From OLB6 sp964525565 (GTDB taxonomy: Bacteria; Bacteroidota; Ignavibacteria; Kapaibacteriales; Kapaibacteriaceae): a stretch of DNA of 64,000 nt. Below, one piece after another: positions 26,892 through 35,677 of this stretch; position 1 is the first letter of the stretch; every line of letters begins with the position of its first letter. Under the pieces are notes generated by a model. It searched no databases, was not told where the DNA came from, and was given only the letters and a program-made list of their open reading frames with translations. The stretch lies in the NCBI GenBank assembly GCA_964525565.1, contig CAZGHI010000010.1:6029-70028 (forward strand), given 5' to 3'. A program made the position numbers and the translations under genes.

Positions 26892-27197
26892 CTATACAGG
26901 CAACTCCATCTCGAGCATTGCTGTGGCAATTGTTTTACCCTGAGCATCCAACTTTAGACTTACAGTACCACCGCCGCCAAGGGTATTGTGCAGCACAAAG
27001 TTTAGCGCCCACAAATTCGGCAGTTCGTAACGCTCAACCGGTCCGAAGCAGATCCCACGGAAATGTTCTTTTACACGTTCTGCCGTTAGATGTTCGCGGA
27101 TAATGTGGTAATACTCTTCTGAATATGCGATTACACCACAGTTTGCTGCATCACCCTTATCACCGGAGCGGGCATGTGCAATGGATCTAAGCTTCAT
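26892..27197 (-). CDS. Stand-alone AtuA C-terminal-like domain protein
   Basis: The 101-residue protein has the pattern of the C-terminal domain of AtuA/DUF1446 proteins: an N-terminal IAHARSGDKGDAANCGVIAY, then YELPNLWALNFVLHNTLGGGG and a terminal strand pair. AtuA takes part in acyclic terpene (citronellol/geranyl-CoA) catabolism in Pseudomonas, where this domain follows a large N-terminal domain; in many genomes the two are separate proteins. The partner is not in the window. Function here is unknown. The 158-nt spacer to panD holds the divergent promoters. Confidence 0.85.
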   Translation of the reverse strand: MKLRSIAHARSGDKGDAANCGVIAYSEEYYHIIREHLTAERVKEHFRGICFGPVERYELPNLWALNFVLHNTLGGGGTVSLKLDAQGKTIATAMLEMELPV

Positions 27198-27323
27198 AAT
27201 ACAATAATGGTCAGTTGTTAACCAGTTGAAAGCAGTTACAAGTTACAATACAGCCCGGATACACTATGCACACCATTAAAACGGCTTATACGAACTGGTC
27301 AGACAGGATTCCCTGCGCACCCG

Positions 27324-27331
27324 TAACTTTG
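27324..27331 (+). promoter_or_regulatory. -7 box TAACTTTG of the panD operon
   Basis: Full TAnnTTTG match, 24 nt before the panD ATG; the leader contains GCGAGAAT rather than a strong ribosome site. No clear -33 TTG. Confidence 0.5.
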
Positions 27332-27355
27332 TAGTTCATCTACAGCGAGAATACC

Positions 27356-27751
27356 ATGCAACGGATTATGTTCAAAAGCAAGCTGCACCGCGCTCGTATA
27401 ACGCAAGCAGAGTTATACTACGAGGGAAGTTTAACGATAGACCCGGACTTAATGGCTGCGGCAGACTTCATGCCTTTTGAAAAGGTAAGTGTAGTCAATG
27501 TGAACAATGGCGAGCGATTTGAAACCTATCTCATTCCGGGACGTCCGGGGTCGCGAGAAATCTGCGTTAATGGTGCAGCAGCCCGAAAAGCACAGGTAGG
27601 CGACGAGATCATCATCATCACCTACACCTCTGTTTCAGATGCACTAGCTCGCGATTGGCAACCAACGGTTGTTCTTCTGGACAAACACAATCAAATCGTT
27701 AGCATAAGTCACGACGTTCAGCCGTACAACGTAATGCCGCGCGACAACTGA
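27356..27751 (+). CDS. panD: Aspartate 1-decarboxylase PanD
   Basis: This pyruvoyl enzyme converts L-aspartate to beta-alanine for pantothenate and CoA. The precursor self-cleaves between Gly24 and Ser25 (YYEGSLTID), creating the pyruvoyl group. Nearby features are MFKSKLHRARITQAEL at the N-terminus and the conserved INGAAAR-like ICVNGAAARKAQVGDEIIIITY. It is 131 residues, normal length. Its TGA overlaps the ATG of the next gene by one base. Other pantothenate genes are not adjacent. Confidence 0.97.
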   Translation: MQRIMFKSKLHRARITQAELYYEGSLTIDPDLMAAADFMPFEKVSVVNVNNGERFETYLIPGRPGSREICVNGAAARKAQVGDEIIIITYTSVSDALARDWQPTVVLLDKHNQIVSISHDVQPYNVMPRDN

Positions 27752-28503
27752 TGGCCAGCTTGTCTATTTGCATACTCGCTGCAGGAAAAGGAAAGCGCAT
27801 GGGGCAGCCGGACCGGGCAAAGGTTCTCACCCCGTTAGGTAACACACCGTTACTTGGCTACGTCCTCGACACTGCACAAGCTCTTCACCCTGACCATATC
27901 GTGGTAATTGTTGGGTATCAAGGACAAAGCGTTTCTGCATATGTACGCGAACAAGCCCCTTTTGCAGCCATCGTAGAGCAAACAGAGCAACTGGGCACAG
28001 GACACGCCGTTCAGCAAACACACTCAGTATTGCATTCCACGGATTCCGACATCGTAATCCTTTCCGGCGATGTACCGCTGCTAACGGTTTCCACCCTGCA
28101 AAACCTGATCTCTCACCATCGCTCAACCAATGCTGATTTAACAGTGCTCACAACGTATATGGACGATGCCACCGGGTATGGAAGAATTGCTCGAGATGCC
28201 GGTGGGTCTATACAATCAATCGTTGAGCACAAAGACGCAACGCCTGAACAACTGCATATCAACGAGGTAAACGCTGGTGTATATGTAGTCCGCAGTTCTG
28301 AGTTATTTCCTGCACTCAAAGAAGTCACTAACAACAACGCTCAAGGTGAATACTACCTTACGGATATTGTGGAAATTCTGTTAAAGAACGGGAAAAGAGT
28401 CGAAACCTTTGTTTGTAAACATAATTGGGAAACACAAGGCGTCAATACTCAGCAAGATTTAGATAAAGCGTTATCAATACTCCACGAAACTTTAAACTCA
28501 TGA
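27751..28503 (+). CDS. Sugar-phosphate nucleotidyltransferase (GlmU N-terminal-like, no acetyltransferase domain)
   Basis: The protein has the nucleotidyltransferase signature (LAAGKGKRMGQPDRAKVL), the uridine-binding EQTEQLGTGHAVQQT, the LSGDVPLL metal Asp region and NEVNAGVYV. All resemble the pyrophosphorylase half of GlmU, which makes UDP-GlcNAc. At 250 residues it lacks the left-handed beta-helix acetyltransferase half found in normal GlmU (about 450 residues). So glucosamine-1-P acetylation would need another enzyme, or the substrate differs. It overlaps panD by 1 nt and the epimerase by 4 nt (ATGA). Confidence 0.85.
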   Translation: MASLSICILAAGKGKRMGQPDRAKVLTPLGNTPLLGYVLDTAQALHPDHIVVIVGYQGQSVSAYVREQAPFAAIVEQTEQLGTGHAVQQTHSVLHSTDSDIVILSGDVPLLTVSTLQNLISHHRSTNADLTVLTTYMDDATGYGRIARDAGGSIQSIVEHKDATPEQLHINEVNAGVYVVRSSELFPALKEVTNNNAQGEYYLTDIVEILLKNGKRVETFVCKHNWETQGVNTQQDLDKALSILHETLNS

Positions 28504-28925
28504 TTCATGGTGTAGATCATATCGGTGTAGCTGTAAACGATCTCCATTCTGCAATGGAACTCTATACAACTCTCTTCGGTGTTGCAGAGTTTCACCGCGA
28601 ACGTGTAGATGATCAGGGTGTTGACATTGCTTCGTTCACCATGGGTTCCATTCGCATCGAACTTACCGCTGCAACCCGTCCGGACTCACCTATTGCACGC
28701 TTCATTGAGAAGAGAGGTGAAGGAATTCACCATGTGGCATTCAAGACGGACAACATCCTTGACGACCTTCGGGTAAAAGAAGAACAAGGCATTCGTCTTG
28801 TGGATAGGGTGCCACGAAACGGTGCTCACAACATGCTTATCGCGTTTTTGCATCCCGCTTCCACAGGGGGCGTTTTAATGGAATTGTGTGCCGACAAACC
28901 GGACGTCCACGAAACACAGCGCTAA
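28500..28925 (+). CDS. mce: Methylmalonyl-CoA epimerase
   Basis: A VOC-fold enzyme that interconverts (R)- and (S)-methylmalonyl-CoA, linking propionate metabolism and succinyl-CoA. The 141 residues show the metal ligands in DHIGVAV (His7), GIHHVAFK and the terminal Glu in VLMELCAD, the layout of the family. The mutase genes are not in the window. It overlaps the upstream nucleotidyltransferase by 4 nt and precedes gpmA by 6 nt. Confidence 0.93.
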   Translation: MIHGVDHIGVAVNDLHSAMELYTTLFGVAEFHRERVDDQGVDIASFTMGSIRIELTAATRPDSPIARFIEKRGEGIHHVAFKTDNILDDLRVKEEQGIRLVDRVPRNGAHNMLIAFLHPASTGGVLMELCADKPDVHETQR

Positions 28926-28931
28926 TCCATC

Positions 28932-29552
28932 ATGGCCACACTTACTTTACTCAGGCACGGACAGTCACAATGGAATTTAGAGAACCGGTTCACCGGCTGG
29001 GTGGATGTTGACCTTACCCCTCAGGGTGAAGAAGAAGCACGCATAGCCGGTGCACAACTTACAACGGTTCCTATCGATGTTGTGTTCACATCTGCACTAA
29101 CTCGTGCCATCCGCACAGCCAGCATAGCACTGGACGCAGCCGGCAAACAGAATGTGCCTACATACCACGATCAAGCCCTCAACGAACGTCACTACGGCGA
29201 CCTACAAGGTCTGAACAAATCTGAAACTGCCGATAAGTACGGCGCCGACATGGTACATACGTGGAGGCGATCCTACGACGTACCCCCGCCAAACGGAGAA
29301 TCGCTGAAACAAACGCAGGAAAGGGTTGCCCCGTACTACGAGCAGCAGATTAAACCGCTTCTCCAGCAAGGGAAGAACGTGATGGTCGTTGCTCATGGCA
29401 ACTCTCTACGTGCTCTTATCATGTTCGTTGAGAATCTAAGCCCCGAAGAAATTCTCCGCACTGAAGTCACAACCGGAGTGCCTATTGTATATGAACTCGA
29501 CAATCAACTTCGCATTCATAGAAAGACCATTCTTGCCTCACACACTAAGTAA
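28932..29552 (+). CDS. gpmA: 2,3-bisphosphoglycerate-dependent phosphoglycerate mutase
   Basis: Glycolytic enzyme interconverting 3- and 2-phosphoglycerate. The phosphohistidine is His9 in LLRHGQSQWNLENRFTGW, followed by DVDLTPQGEEEA. LNERHYGDLQG contains the catalytic Glu, and a late VAHGNSLRAL has the second His. At 206 residues it is shorter than E. coli GpmA (250), as in many Bacteroidota. The 3' end overlaps the putative 5' end of the next gene, depending on that gene's start. Confidence 0.95.
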   Translation: MATLTLLRHGQSQWNLENRFTGWVDVDLTPQGEEEARIAGAQLTTVPIDVVFTSALTRAIRTASIALDAAGKQNVPTYHDQALNERHYGDLQGLNKSETADKYGADMVHTWRRSYDVPPPNGESLKQTQERVAPYYEQQIKPLLQQGKNVMVVAHGNSLRALIMFVENLSPEEILRTEVTTGVPIVYELDNQLRIHRKTILASHTK

Positions 29553-31232
29553 AATTTGCGCAGCATTCCTGATCTGCGCATTACCTGCAACAGCAGCTAG
29601 CGATGCTCTATTGAACGCAATGCAAACGGAGTTGCAGCGCAACATGAACGTGATGAAATCGGCATCACCACCCGTGTACTACTTGTCGTTTGGTATAACC
29701 GAGACATCTACTACCAATATTAAAGCATCCTTCGGCAAACGAGAAATCGACCAATCTGACCAACGCCGTGTTCTGGATGTTGACTTACGTGTGGGCTCAC
29801 ATGCTCTCGACAATACACATAGTATTCGCGGCGTTGCCTTCGAACTCGGACGCGGTACACGGTTCAACTGCCGATCGGTCACGACGAGATCGCATTGCGC
29901 AACGCCATATGGAGAGCTACCGACAAAGCTTATCGTTCCGCTGCAGAACGGTACCAAAAAGTGCTCACGAATCTTCAAGTTAAAGTTCGCGAAGAGGATA
30001 CGTCGGCCGATATGTCGCAGGAGCAACCGTTACATCTTATCGAAGACAAACCAGCGTTCTCTTTCAACAGCAACCGCTGGCGTGATCATGTAAAGAGAAT
30101 ATCAGCAGTTTTTGCAGGAAATCCACATATATACAGCGGCTCTGCCAGCGTGTGGAGTAAGTTCATCGCAAAACGGTTTGTAACCAGCGAAGGTACAGTT
30201 GTTCTCACCTATGAGCCGATCGTTCAGGTTATGGTGCAGTGCATAACAAAAGCCGACGACGGAATGACCCTTCCTCTCTACCGATCGTATGCTGCGTTCT
30301 CAGAGAATGGCCTTCCGTCGGTAGATAGCATGATTAATGATGCCCGAATGCTCCTCGACCTCTCGCTGAAACTCCGGCAGGCACCGCTCGCTGAAACATT
30401 TAGTGGACCGGCTATCCTTACCGGACGTGCAAGCGGTGTGTTCTTTCATGAGATTTTCGGTCACCGCGTAGAGGGTCACCGTCAGAAAGATGTGAATAGC
30501 AGCCAGACATTTAAGACGTTCCTTAACAAGAAAATACTCCCCGACTTCCTGAATGTGGTCTTCGACCCACATGTGCGCTCTCGAAACGGCCATGATTTGG
30601 TGGGTGCATACAAGGTTGACGACGAAGGTGTTGCAGCGCAACGCGTTGTTGCTGTGGAGAACGGCGTTTTCAAAAGCTTTCTCATGAGCCGTTCCCCTAT
30701 CGAGAACTTTCCCAATAGCAATGGGCATGGGCGCAGACAAGCAGGATTCCGCAGCGTTGCTCGCCAAAGTAACCTTATCGTTCAGGCCACACAAACGGTT
30801 TCCGTTGCAGAGTTAAGAAATAAACTTCGCAACGAATGCAAAAAGCAAGGAAAAGAATACGGCTTACTGTTCGATGACATTGAAGGGGGCTTTACGTTTA
30901 CCGGCAGAACCATTCCCAATGCATTCAATGTGCTTCCACTGGTAGTGTACAAAGTATTTGCCGACGGACGTCCCGATGAGCTCGTTCGTGGCGTTGACTT
31001 GATTGGTACACCGCTAACAACGTTTAACAACATTGTCGCGGCTGCCGATGACATTGGCGTTTTTAACGGAGTATGCGGCGCTGAGTCAGGTGGCGTTCCA
31101 GTTAGCGCCAGCTCGCCATCATTGCTGGTAAGTACCATCGAGGTACAGAAGAAACAACAGTCGCAAGCAAAGCCTCCCGTATTGCCGGATCCAACAGCCC
31201 AGAGCATGGACAACAGAGGAGTGCGGCCATGA
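29533..31232 (+). pseudogene. Exported TldD-like metalloprotease, frameshifted in this assembly
   Basis: Two frames together cover one TldD/PmbA-family protein. The first (from a TTG at 29533; an ATG at 29491 is the alternative) has a signal peptide (LSKICAAFLICALPATAAS) and runs to about VGSHALDNTHSIRG. The second continues through LPIGHDEIALRNAIWRATDKAY to the stop at 31230-31232. Comparison with the downstream paralogue (VRVGTPQFDNTNFF ... LELDYNTLRRELWLAID) puts the shift at about 29830-29860. The metal motif HEIFGH is intact in FFHEIFGHRVEGHRQ, followed by the KVDDEGVAAQR and GFRSVARQSN regions. Whether the shift is real or a sequencing error cannot be told. It overlaps the paralogue by 4 nt. 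Confidence 0.82.
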
Positions 31233-33022
31233 AAGTAAGAACTGTTAAAAAGATCGTTACGATACCGCTGCTTCTCATTACTCTCTCTGTATTGAGTGCT
31301 GTATCCGTACACGCTTTTGGAGGGAGCCGAAGCGAACTCTTCCGTGCTATGGACGATGAAATTCGCAGGGCAATGACCGACCTGTCAATTGGCGATCTAC
31401 CGCGGCCGTACCATATCGAAGCTCGGTTAATGTTCCGTCGGCACATAGGCGCACACGCGGTAATGGGCACAATAGAAGATATCGACACTTCGAGCGTAAA
31501 CACACTCTCAGTACGGGTTCGTGTGGGAACGCCGCAATTTGACAACACCAACTTCTTTGATGTCAGCCTGAGCTTTTTTGGAAGTTCGGACGATGAGGAG
31601 TCTTTTACAAATCGCAGAGTTCCGCTCGAATTGGATTACAATACATTGCGGCGGGAGTTATGGCTCGCTATCGATGCGTGCTATAAACAAAGTGTGGAGG
31701 TGTACGCAAAGAAGCAGGCGGCTGTACGGAACAAAACGCGATCCGATACCACATGGGATTTTAGCTTCATTGGTGCTGACGATTTGATCGACACGTCAAA
31801 AGCATCCCTGTCGCTCTCGCCAAATTACGTCCGCAGCCTACTGGAATCTGTAAGTAGTGAATTTCGGACGGCAAAGCATATCCAGGCATCTCGGGTATCC
31901 ATGGAGTTCGTTCCAACGGAGTTTCTGTACGTTAACAGCGAAGGAAGGCGTGCATATAAATTCGATGCATTCTCAGGCTTCGAGATGTATGCTACAACGC
32001 AGGCGCCCGATGGCATGCCCATCAGCGATGCGTATGCAGCCTATAGCACCGCCCCATCCGATCTTCCATCTGAAGATTCTCTGCGCCGTGCTGCACGGCA
32101 AATGATAAAGCAACTGAGCACCATCCAGAATGCTCAAAAGATTGATGCTTACAGCGGCCCTGTTTTGTTTACAGGCCAGGCAGCAGCACAAATCATTGCA
32201 CAACAATTTGCTCCGAACTTGGTTGCGCTGCGAACTCCACTTAGCGAAGGCGGGTTCTCCATGAGTGGTGGCCCCGGAATGGCATTTCAGAATAAAATTG
32301 GAGCGCGGGTACTGCCGGAGTTCTTATCTGTAAAAGCAACACCGCAGGTGAGCAGTCTGTACAACACACCTGTTGCGGGTAACTATCGCGTGGATGACGA
32401 AGGTTTTGCTTCTCAGAATGTTGATCTTGTTGTGCAGGGATTTTTGAAGACGCTGCTGGCAGGCCGCGCGCCAACTCGAAGGGTGAAGAACACAAACGGA
32501 CACTACCGAAACGGTGGGGCAATGATAAGCGTGCTGCAACTTCTCTGCGAGGACTCAACTCGCATGTATGACGAAAGAAGGTTGCGTGAGCAATTACTCA
32601 AGCTTGTGCGGGATAGAGAGCTGGAATACGGAATCATCGTTCGAGTAGTACAGGATAGGAACCTTGCAAGTACGGGACTCTTTCCGTTGCTTGCCGGTGA
32701 TATGCCATTCTCATCAGGTCAGGGTATTGTTTCGTTGTTGCATGTAGAAAAGATCTACGCAGACGGAAGGACGGAAGCAATTCGTGGCGTAGAGGCTGCA
32801 GGTTTTTCTGTAGCCACGTTTAAGGATATCCTCGCAGTTGGGAACAAGCCAACCGTTCACAATTATCTTGCTCCGGCCATTGGAAACACCATGTTGTCTG
32901 GCGGAAGCGGATACACCATTGCCACGATTGTTACTCCCGACCTACTTTTCGAAGACGTAGAAATTCGTCCGTTGGAATCAGACACACCGAACCTACCACT
33001 CGTAGAAAGCCCCTTACAGTGA
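31229..33022 (+). CDS. Exported TldE-like protein lacking the HEXXXH motif
   Basis: The 597-residue protein has a clear signal peptide (VKKIVTIPLLLITLSVLSAVSVHAFG) and the PmbA/TldD fold: DAYAAYSTAP, PVLFTGQAAAQIIAQQF, YRVDDEGFASQNVDLV, GVEAAGFSVATFKDILAVG and a final GNTMLSGGSGYTIATIVTPDLLFEDVEI. At the position of the zinc motif it reads AQIIAQQF, so the metal site is absent, as in TldE, the non-catalytic partner of TldD. Classical TldD/TldE are cytosolic; both members here carry export signals. The start overlaps the stop of the TldD-like gene (ATGA). A hairpin follows. Confidence 0.88.
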   Translation: MKVRTVKKIVTIPLLLITLSVLSAVSVHAFGGSRSELFRAMDDEIRRAMTDLSIGDLPRPYHIEARLMFRRHIGAHAVMGTIEDIDTSSVNTLSVRVRVGTPQFDNTNFFDVSLSFFGSSDDEESFTNRRVPLELDYNTLRRELWLAIDACYKQSVEVYAKKQAAVRNKTRSDTTWDFSFIGADDLIDTSKASLSLSPNYVRSLLESVSSEFRTAKHIQASRVSMEFVPTEFLYVNSEGRRAYKFDAFSGFEMYATTQAPDGMPISDAYAAYSTAPSDLPSEDSLRRAARQMIKQLSTIQNAQKIDAYSGPVLFTGQAAAQIIAQQFAPNLVALRTPLSEGGFSMSGGPGMAFQNKIGARVLPEFLSVKATPQVSSLYNTPVAGNYRVDDEGFASQNVDLVVQGFLKTLLAGRAPTRRVKNTNGHYRNGGAMISVLQLLCEDSTRMYDERRLREQLLKLVRDRELEYGIIVRVVQDRNLASTGLFPLLAGDMPFSSGQGIVSLLHVEKIYADGRTEAIRGVEAAGFSVATFKDILAVGNKPTVHNYLAPAIGNTMLSGGSGYTIATIVTPDLLFEDVEIRPLESDTPNLPLVESPLQ

Positions 33023-33030
33023 TTATCGCC

Positions 33031-33054
33031 GGCAGTTGGATCAATCCAACTGCC
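33031..33054. terminator. Hairpin between convergent TldE-like and TonB receptor genes
   Basis: Perfect 10-bp stem GGCAGTTGGA / TCCAACTGCC with a TCAA loop. It overlaps the last codons of the TonB receptor and lies 9 nt after the TldE-like stop. No T tract; probably serves both strands. Confidence 0.6.
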
Positions 33055-35083
33055 AGCGCATTCCGAAGTAGGCCATTCTCGGAGATGTTGGGCCCCATGC
33101 CAGAGAAGCATCAAAGTATTGGCTGTAAGGAGCATTGGCACCAATAACTGGATCTTCCTGGATAAAGTTGCCCAGATTCTCGCTGCCTACATAGAGCTCC
33201 ATGTTGTTGTATCGCCAGGTGACTTGCGTGTTGAACCGCCAAAAGCCCGGATACTCTAACGGATGCTGATACTGCTGCGGGTTCCCCGCTGTTGAAGGCA
33301 ACCGACCAGGTCCGTTGTAGGTAGCAGATGCGTCAAGCGTCCACATTCGCTCTTCACTGTCCCACGTAACCGTAAGCAACAACCGACTCCGACTTACCAT
33401 TGGTGCCATACGTTGCTCACCTCCGAGAGGCAATTGAACATCTACACCTCGCCAGGCGGCAAGAAGCTCTAATCGCTCTACTGGCGCAACCAACATCTGA
33501 ATCATGGCATGTGTTGCAAAGCTGACTCCATTGAGATTGGTTACCCACAGTTCTCGAACATTCTTGTCAAAATCCACAACTACGCGATTGGAAAACCACG
33601 TGTGATACACTTCCCCGTCGAATGTAACGGGTCGGCCAAATACTTCTATCGTATGGGTAGCAGACACACCAGCATTCCAACTCTGTTCCGGCATGAATGA
33701 GGCATCCATGAACACCTGACGAGAGTTCACATAAGCGCTCAGATTTTCAGCAAAAATTGTTGGCACATGCCAACCGCCGCCAAAACTGGCACGAAGGGTG
33801 GTAAGAGAAGCCACATTCCACTTCCCGTGTATTCTGGGTATCACCCTTGTTCCGTACAGGTTGTGTGCGTCGGCACGTAAGCCAGCTACGATTGTAAGAG
33901 AAGGTGTCGGCAGAAATGTACCCTCGGCAAAAAGACCGGGAACATGTTCCACTCGATCGTTCTGCCTGTTGAACGCCCATAGGGCCGACGTATCAACCAT
34001 ATGTTCTCGTACATCATCGAACAGGTACGACAATCCTGCCGTTACCTTTACGTGATCCGAAAACGTAATTGCTGTTGAGAATCGAGCATGAAGCGTGTTT
34101 TGTCGGGATTCAAGAGTGCGTACACCAAATAGGCTATTCTGCTTGGCAAGGGCTCCTGTTACCGTTAACGCAACACCACTTTCTTCGAATGCGCTGAACG
34201 GATTAAGAAGACCAATCTTCATGAAGGCATCTAATCGCTGAATGTCGGTTGTTAGCTCATAACTTGGTTGTCCGTTTAATGGTTCAATCTGCCCGGACAC
34301 ATATTCATCAAGGATTCCGCGTGCAAACATCTGCCACTCCACATTGTCGTCGTTATACCGCCAACGGTGAACTAGGTTCAGTTGCTGAAACTCAGGTGCA
34401 TCCTGAAAATTGTCAGCATTATTATCTATGGCCCCCCTTCGCAACCTTCCGTGGAACATTGTCATCGTTGCCAATTCATCAGACACATTTTGTGTTCCAT
34501 ACAGGTTTAGTTCATAGCGGTTCATCGTATTGCCATACAGATTCACAAATAGTGCAGGGGCCTGAAAAGGATCATGCATACAAATGTTAATCTGTCCGGT
34601 TTGGCCTTCATAACCATTCACAACAGAAGAAGCCCCCTTCGAAATGCTAATACTCTCCATGAAGGGGCCGGGTATATGGTCGAAGCCAAATGGCAATTCC
34701 AGCGACCGAATTAATGGTGTTGCTTCTACCAGCGTTTGGGTATAGGTTCCACTGAGCCCCAACATTTGAATTTGCCGAGCGCCACTTACGGCATCGGAAA
34801 AACTCACCTCCACGCTTGGACTGCGTTCGAACGATTCAGCAAGCGAACAACACGCTGCCCGACGCAGTTCTCGGCTTGATATAACCTCCGTTCGGGCAGG
34901 GGCAGGACTGATCCTGGCCTGTTCCGCCTCCACCTGTACCGTTCGCGTTGTGGTAGCACGAACCGAATCCTGTGCTGCCGTGTCGGCAGCATACATACCA
35001 TGAGACTCAACGTGCAGATACGGAGTCCCATACATATATCCACATAACAGCACCGCCATGGCGCTGATCAAAATAATGTTCAT
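33041..35083 (-). CDS. TonB-dependent outer-membrane receptor
   Basis: The 680-residue precursor has a signal sequence at the N-terminus, then a plug domain (TEVISSRELRRAACCSLAESFERSPSVEVSFSDAVSGARQIQMLGLSG, ESISISKGASSVVNGYEGQTGQINI) and a barrel of repeated aromatic strands. It ends FGMRWQLD, close to the usual terminal aromatic. This plug type (SLAESFE ... GARQIQMLGLSG) occurs in Bacteroidota receptors next to HYC_CC_PP proteins and is often linked to metal uptake. The neighbour here is such a Cys-rich protein, and a CDGSH protein is divergent, so a metal is a reasonable guess. The carboxypeptidase-like N-terminal extension of SusC is absent. Confidence 0.93.
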   Translation of the reverse strand: MNIILISAMAVLLCGYMYGTPYLHVESHGMYAADTAAQDSVRATTTRTVQVEAEQARISPAPARTEVISSRELRRAACCSLAESFERSPSVEVSFSDAVSGARQIQMLGLSGTYTQTLVEATPLIRSLELPFGFDHIPGPFMESISISKGASSVVNGYEGQTGQINICMHDPFQAPALFVNLYGNTMNRYELNLYGTQNVSDELATMTMFHGRLRRGAIDNNADNFQDAPEFQQLNLVHRWRYNDDNVEWQMFARGILDEYVSGQIEPLNGQPSYELTTDIQRLDAFMKIGLLNPFSAFEESGVALTVTGALAKQNSLFGVRTLESRQNTLHARFSTAITFSDHVKVTAGLSYLFDDVREHMVDTSALWAFNRQNDRVEHVPGLFAEGTFLPTPSLTIVAGLRADAHNLYGTRVIPRIHGKWNVASLTTLRASFGGGWHVPTIFAENLSAYVNSRQVFMDASFMPEQSWNAGVSATHTIEVFGRPVTFDGEVYHTWFSNRVVVDFDKNVRELWVTNLNGVSFATHAMIQMLVAPVERLELLAAWRGVDVQLPLGGEQRMAPMVSRSRLLLTVTWDSEERMWTLDASATYNGPGRLPSTAGNPQQYQHPLEYPGFWRFNTQVTWRYNNMELYVGSENLGNFIQEDPVIGANAPYSQYFDASLAWGPTSPRMAYFGMRWQLD

Positions 35084-35133
35084 GTGATTGTTCCTGAGTT
35101 TCGCAAAAACGTGAAGCGGGCGAAACGGTCAGG

Positions 35134-35562
35134 CTAAATCCGGAGCGGAACCTCAGGAGTACGGTAGTTACTAGGCGCTCGTTGCGAGCGGTGTTGCATA
35201 TACAGCAGGCACTGCTGTGGGCGACAGTTCAAACCAGTATTGAAGAATAGAACTGTTGTTTCTTGTGATTGCGGGATGTTCGACCCAATTGTAATAAGCA
35301 CCCTCGACGCGACTTCTACATCGGCTTGGTGAAGATCTAGAATATCCGTGCAACAACCCTGATCCAAGAGCACCATCCCAGATACACACTGTTGGCTGGC
35401 AGGTTGTGTTTCGTTGCAGCATGAAAACTCAGACTCATCTTCACAGCACACCTGTTCAGCGGCACTTTCTCTACAAAGGTGCTCAACGTGCGGGATGCCG
35501 GTTGTTGAAAGTGCAACAAACAGCACGGTGAAGATGGCGACTATCTGATGAGCAATAGGCAT
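35134..35562 (-). CDS. Small Cys-rich exported protein, HYC_CC_PP-like
   Basis: The start at 35562 (MPIAHQIVAIFTVLFVALSTTG, signal peptide) is supported by a TAATTTTG box only 5 nt upstream; longer frames extend into the promoter region. The 142-residue protein contains HVEHLC, VCCEDESEFSCC and QGCCTD, a spacing of His and Cys pairs resembling the HYC_CC_PP family of Bacteroidota, which tends to be encoded beside TonB receptors. A role in binding a soft metal (Cu, Zn, Fe) outside the inner membrane is likely but unproven. It lies 50 nt before the TonB receptor. Confidence 0.75.
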   Translation of the reverse strand: MPIAHQIVAIFTVLFVALSTTGIPHVEHLCRESAAEQVCCEDESEFSCCNETQPASQQCVSGMVLLDQGCCTDILDLHQADVEVASRVLITIGSNIPQSQETTVLFFNTGLNCRPQQCLLYMQHRSQRAPSNYRTPEVPLRI

Positions 35563-35567
35563 GTGGA

Positions 35568-35575
35568 CAAAATTA
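35568..35575 (-). promoter_or_regulatory. -7 box TAATTTTG of the Cys-rich protein/TonB operon (leaderless candidate)
   Basis: Minus strand TAATTTTG, TCCAC, ATG. Full TAnnTTTG match; no -33 TTG at 19 nt. Confidence 0.5.
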
Positions 35576-35677
35576 CTGCCAAAACAGCATATTATTCTAT
35601 TTTTCATTTGCCATTTCCCAGAAATCAATGCAATTTTCCTCTGCAACGTCGACTCCACCATAACCCAGGGAGGCATG

